Program-made: the position numbers and the translations under genes | Shown here: one piece after another, positions 16,775 to 17,932 of the stretch | Layout of the letters: every line of letters starts with the position of its first letter | How positions within the stretch are numbered: the first letter of the stretch is position 1 | Notes under the pieces: generated by a model | What the model was told of the DNA's origin: nothing | Databases searched by the model: none | What the model saw: the letters and a program-made list of their open reading frames with translations, nothing else | NCBI GenBank assembly: GCA_002770795.1 | Contig: PCTP01000204.1 | Coordinates: 1 to 17,932, forward strand | From: Gammaproteobacteria bacterium CG22_combo_CG10-13_8_21_14_all_40_8 | Lineage (GTDB): Bacteria; Pseudomonadota; Gammaproteobacteria; Enterobacterales; GCA-002770795 | Direction: 5' to 3' | Length of the DNA: 17,932 nt

Positions 16775-17717
16775 AATTACTCCGTAAATTGTTGGATTCG
16801 CTTTTGCACTTTTTAAAGGCTAAACAAGTTGGATGCGGGACTTTTTGCATTTCATCGTGCTTCCAATTCATCGCCTCTCCTGGTGCTAGCACCAACAAGC
16901 CTCCGCTGGTTAATCGTCTGACCAATTGGTCTAGAATTTCTTTTTTGCGTTGAGGCTGAAAATAAATTAACACATTCTGACAATAAACAATGTTATATAG
17001 TTGTACAGGTGATTGCTCTAACTCACCAAGATTTCCTTGCACAAAGCAAACCCTGTCTTTTATTTCATCAGAGATTCTTGAATACTCAGCATCATCGCTA
17101 ACAAAATATTGCGCTCTTAAATTCGCGGGTATTTGTTGAATTCTTGAGCGTTTGAACCGACCTTTCTTGGCTATTGCCAAAGAAGGATAACTAATATCTG
17201 TACCAGTAACACCAAAATAAAAGGGCGACTCGTTGGCATTGGATAATGTTTGTAGTTGCATCGCTAGGCTATAGACTTCTTCACCAGTCGAGCAACCCAC
17301 ACTCCATACCTGAATTAAATTAGTAAGCGGCTCTCTTTTTGCCAATAATTCTCGAACGGTATCACTTCTAGCTGTTTTTCTTTGTTTGATTTCATTTTGA
17401 ATGATATCTTTAGCAAAATCCTGAACCAATTTCATGGCATCTGCGTCACGAAAAAACCGAGTTTCATGAACGGTCAACAGATCCACTAAGGTTGGCCATT
17501 CAGCTTCTTCTCCACTATTCATCAAACTGGCAAAATACTCACCATAACTACCCATACCTTTGATACGTATTCTATTGACCAGCTTCGATAGCAAAAAAGT
17601 CTTCCGGTTTTCTGGAAGCCAAAGCCCTGTTCTATCCTCGATAAGTCTTTGCCAGAGCGCAAATTCGGACTCTGGCATTTCCTTGAAACTCATGTGAGAT
17701 GGCTGTGATGCATTCAA
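16761..17717 (-). CDS. pilK: CheR-type chemoreceptor methyltransferase PilK
   Basis: This protein should methylate glutamates of PilJ using SAM. It is up to 318 residues long. The N-terminal CheR helical domain (about 15-95) contains LIEDRTGLWLPENR and the HETRFFRD motif at 84-91. The SAM-binding domain has VGCSTGEEVYSLAM (140-153), GTDIS (172-176) and YCQNVLIYF (245-253). The last is normally written with CRN, so Gln replaces a common Arg. The start is uncertain: the longest frame begins at a TTG (17717), and in-frame ATG codons at residues 9 and 14 lack good ribosome binding sites. The gene ends 14 bases inside chpA, which implies coupled translation. Position after pilJ and before chpA matches the Pseudomonas pil-chp order. 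Confidence 0.92.
   Translation of the reverse strand: MNASQPSHMSFKEMPESEFALWQRLIEDRTGLWLPENRKTFLLSKLVNRIRIKGMGSYGEYFASLMNSGEEAEWPTLVDLLTVHETRFFRDADAMKLVQDFAKDIIQNEIKQRKTARSDTVRELLAKREPLTNLIQVWSVGCSTGEEVYSLAMQLQTLSNANESPFYFGVTGTDISYPSLAIAKKGRFKRSRIQQIPANLRAQYFVSDDAEYSRISDEIKDRVCFVQGNLGELEQSPVQLYNIVYCQNVLIYFQPQRKKEILDQLVRRLTSGGLLVLAPGEAMNWKHDEMQKVPHPTCLAFKKCKSESNNLRSNYGRK
16780..16784 (-). promoter_or_regulatory. Ribosome binding site of chpA
   Basis: CGGAG on the minus strand lies five bases before the ATG at 16774 and inside the end of pilK. It supports the chosen chpA start and the overlap of the two genes. Confidence 0.65.
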
Positions 17718-17737
17718 AATTAAATAGCTTTCTGGGA

Positions 17738-17932
17738 TTAGTATTCAGTGGTCTCAGCATCCTCTTCAACATATTCCTCATCGGAATGTTGAGAGTCACT
17801 TTCTTCATCTTCAGGAAGTTTGAAGCCTTCTACGTTACGGCTTAAGTTTTCTGACAATTCAGCCAGGTTACCAATCGATACCGCTGTTGCCTGAGTACCA
17901 GCAAGAGTTTGGTTGGTAATTTCTTGAATGAC
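17738..17932 (-). CDS. pilJ: Type IV pilus methyl-accepting chemotaxis protein PilJ, C-terminal end
   Basis: Only the last 64 codons are inside the window; the gene continues past the right edge. The visible protein starts with IQEITNQTLAGTQATAVSIG followed by LAELSENLSR and GFKLP. This is the end of the signalling coiled coil and the characteristic last motif of PilJ receptors, which sense surface contact or pilus state and control the kinase ChpA. After GFKLP comes an extra acidic tail of about 24 residues ending in TTEY. The tail carries no CheR-docking pentapeptide of the W-x-x-F type. The stop is 20 bases before the longest pilK frame, so the two genes are very probably co-transcribed. 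The call relies on the short tail and on the gene order. Confidence 0.87.
   Translation of the reverse strand, partial: VIQEITNQTLAGTQATAVSIGNLAELSENLSRNVEGFKLPEDEESDSQHSDEEYVEEDAETTEY

Overview
This window looks like a low-to-moderate GC gammaproteobacterium with type IV pili. Four things point that way: a fused RlmKL-type 23S rRNA methyltransferase, a fused ThrA-type aspartokinase/homoserine dehydrogenase that reads like the E. coli enzyme almost end to end, RsmE, and a Pil-Chp chemosensory cluster in the Pseudomonas order pilJ-pilK-chpA-chpB-chpC. I cannot name the genus. I see no tRNA, rRNA, insertion sequence, prophage or CRISPR array.

Plus-strand half (1-7211). The 3' part of rlmL enters from the left edge. 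After a 297-base gap carrying a good sigma-70-like promoter come five tightly packed genes: a class III nucleotide cyclase fused to an FHA domain, a ThrE/YjjP-type threonine/serine exporter subunit, a small secreted protein of unknown function, thrA, and rsmE. Spacings are 3, 49, 14 and 4 bases, so they could form one transcript. The group joins amino-acid synthesis (thrA) to a probable exporter of the same amino acid, and places a possible cyclic-nucleotide signal beside them.

Minus-strand half (7275-17932). Transcription runs right to left. The last 64 codons of pilJ (methyl-accepting receptor) are at the right edge, followed by pilK (CheR methyltransferase), chpA (a giant hybrid histidine kinase of 2628 residues), chpB (CheB methylesterase) and chpC (CheW-like adaptor). 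PilK and ChpB should add and remove methyl groups on PilJ. ChpC should help couple receptor and kinase. ChpA should autophosphorylate its HPt domains and signal through its own receiver and through PilG/PilH, which would lie beyond the right edge. In Pseudomonas this pathway controls twitching motility and cAMP level.

The most unusual sequence is inside chpA. Two very acidic linkers total about 660 residues. One contains nine 15-base units encoding a pentapeptide repeat, flanked by 102-base direct repeats that differ at only three bases. ChpA also has four canonical HPt motifs and one HPt-like segment with Cys at the phosphoacceptor position. The second point of interest is the FHA-cyclase, where Tyr replaces the usual transition-state arginine. 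I found no clearly new multi-gene system. The best candidates for something undescribed are the cyclase/exporter/secreted-protein/thrA cluster and the repeat-driven ChpA linker.
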